NCBI GenBank assembly: GCA_037176885.1
Contig: JAWWNJ010000127.1
Location: forward strand, 186,001 to 250,000
Direction: 5' to 3'
Source: Favolaschia claudopus
Lineage: Eukaryota > Basidiomycota > Agaricomycetes > Agaricales > Mycenaceae
Length of the DNA stretch: 64,000 bases
In this document: positions 62,736 through 64,000 of the stretch, one piece after another
How the letters are laid out: every line of letters begins with the position of its first letter
Position numbering within the stretch: the stretch's first letter is position 1
Made by a program: the position numbers and the translations under genes
The notes under the pieces: generated by a model
What the model saw: the letters and a program-made list of their open reading frames with translations, nothing else
Database searches by the model: none
What the model was told of the DNA's origin: nothing

Positions 62736-64000
62736 TCAATCTGAGCACACCGTCAGCAAAAATCCATCGCGAAACGATTGATAATTCAAACGCACCTCGG
62801 TCGAAGTAAACGCACTCTTCCTGTCACTATAGCTCCCATCCCCATCCGCATACATCTCAGTCCTCCGATCAATCCTCACCGCAAGCGGCTCATCCCCCGC
62901 GCCCGCCGTCGAAACAACATCAATCTCAATATCCCCAGGTCTCACGAAGACGTCGCGCGACAGACGCCGCGTTGCTGCGGCACTTGCACTGCCGTTGCGC
63001 GAGGCCTTTACGTTGATGTGGTGGAGGGGGTTGCTGTCGACGCCGGTAATGCGGCCGCGGATGATGGTGCGGGCGTTGAGGCTCGCGAGAAGGGCGTTGG
63101 AGTACACTTTGGTTAGGAAGCATGTTGGTTGACGTTCAGGGGAGGAGGGAGAGAGATGCTTAGGCTTACTTCGGCCGATGCAAAAGTAGAATGACGCGTA
63201 AATGAGCGTTCTGGGCGAGAGAATGAGCTGTGGAGTGAATTCAGGATTGTGTTGACGTATTCAACGAACTGACGTACCGAAATAAGTGATGCGACTGCGC
63301 ATATGCTGGAAAAAACAACGGATGATCATCGGTTCAGTCAAGCTTTCGTGCGCACAGGCGAAACCATCCGAACCTGGTCAATCTAAATGAAGTAATCCAA
63401 AAGTCAGCGTGAACATGCTAACAGACACTCAAGGCAGACGCGCTTACAGTCCCGTATTAATCGTGAAAGCAATCTGGAGTCGAATCAGCGCCCAAGGCCT
63501 GACGTGGAAAGACTACTGCTTGCTCACCAGTTTGTTTACCATGCTCTTCGTTCTGTAGTATTCGCAATGAGCTGCTGTTATGTGATATAGAAAGAAGGAT
63601 TCAAAACGCACTCGACAGACTCGGGGTTACTTTGGCGCAGCATCAAACACATCATCGCGGTGATGTAGACATCTGCGGCTGCCGATAGTGCGTTGATGGT
63701 GATTGTAAGTGCCTGAACGAGCAAGAGTCGTTACACTGTTCGAGCCGGAGAAGGACAGATGCAAACCGAGATTTGGAGAAGGTCTTGATATGTTTTAAAT
63801 TGCAGACTATACGCGGAATGTCAAATTAAAAGTTCATCGATAAACGGCCAACTCACGCAAGGATGACCCAAGCTTCGGGGGGAAGAAAATCATGAGAAGT
63901 TCATAACTGGCAGAGCGCTGGACATACCGGTACCACATGCGTTTGTGGCGAGGACCAGTACTAACACAAAGCCCGTGGCGAAGTAGTTACGGTGGCTCAC
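62736..64000 (-). CDS. DUF6534 membrane-protein gene, 3' part
   Basis: Minus strand, continuing past the window edge. Exons I can place: 64000 to about 63925 (SHRNYFATGFVLVLVLATNA, a membrane segment); 63612-63712 (LTITINALSAAADVYITAMM); 63528-63552 (TKSMVNKL); 63448-63473 (IAFTINTG); a 9-bp exon 63374-63382; 63278-63305 (ICAVASLIS); 63170-63227 (SPRTLIYASFYFCIGR); 62736-63106 (YSNALLASLNART to stop). Joined, they match the DUF6534 pattern TINTGLLTS ... (F/Y)FC(I/L)G(R/K)xYSN(S/A)LLA(S/T)LNAR. Introns are 50-68 bp with GT-AG ends. The exon(s) between 63712 and 63860 are not resolved. DUF6534 proteins are predicted multi-pass membrane proteins of unknown function. The C-terminal tail is hydrophilic. 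Confidence 0.85.

Noticed and set aside
1..64000. CRISPR arrays, bacterial operons, phage or plasmid origins
   Set aside because: No spaced identical short repeats and no bacterial gene; the direct repeats are transposon modules, and introns and families are fungal.

Overview
This 64 kb window is a transposon-dense stretch of a fungal nuclear genome, most likely a mushroom-forming basidiomycete (Agaricomycetes). The evidence is very short GT-AG introns (about 45-70 bp), a DUF6534-type membrane-protein gene at the right edge, an agaric-type PD-(D/E)XK-like gene, a tyrosine-recombinase (Ngaro-like) retroelement and many Ty1/copia, Ty3, LINE and Penelope-like fragments. I found no rRNA, no convincing intact tRNA, no CRISPR array and nothing bacterial. 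The species cannot be named from the sequence.

Layout. 0-3.8 kb: Ty3 Gag (minus), repeats and the 5' part of a copia pol gene (plus). 3.8-12.7 kb: an inverted segment whose two ends cut a copia integrase and a DUF6589-like gene; it carries LINE pieces, a copia LTR and the 3' half of a copia pol gene (minus). 13-25 kb: mostly TIR elements/MITEs, many with TA target duplications, a few degenerate gag and zinc-finger fragments, a telomere-like tract and a Pif1-helicase remnant. 27-34 kb: copia RT pseudogenes, an hAT-type MITE, a second Ngaro-like RT fragment and a Penelope-like RT fragment. 35-38 kb: nested MITEs and a PD-(D/E)XK-like gene split by a MITE. 38.7-47 kb: a large multi-exon transposase-like gene broken by a TIR element (itself carrying a MITE) and by an LTR retroelement (its 5' LTR carrying a Harbinger-type MITE). 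47-49.6 kb: a second 1,048-bp MITE and a Cys-rich fragment. 50.2-54.6 kb: a complete-looking Ngaro-like retroelement with split direct repeats. 54.6-63.3 kb: two inverted duplicate segments; the second holds a short LTR element with identical LTRs and a KH-domain gag-like ORF. 62.7-64 kb: the 3' part of a host DUF6534 gene.

How it fits together. Several insertions have their unoccupied site in a second repeat copy inside the same window, so element ends and target duplications can be read directly: 5-bp (LTR elements), 8-bp (hAT), TA, and no duplication (Ngaro-like). Four parts look recent: the Ngaro-like element (identical A repeats), the KH-domain LTR element (identical LTRs), the 41.3-44.3 kb LTR element (near-identical LTRs) and the 1,048-bp MITE (two equal-length copies). 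Most other coding sequence is pseudogenic. No Tc1/mariner- or Harbinger-type transposase is visible, so the many MITEs must depend on enzymes encoded elsewhere.
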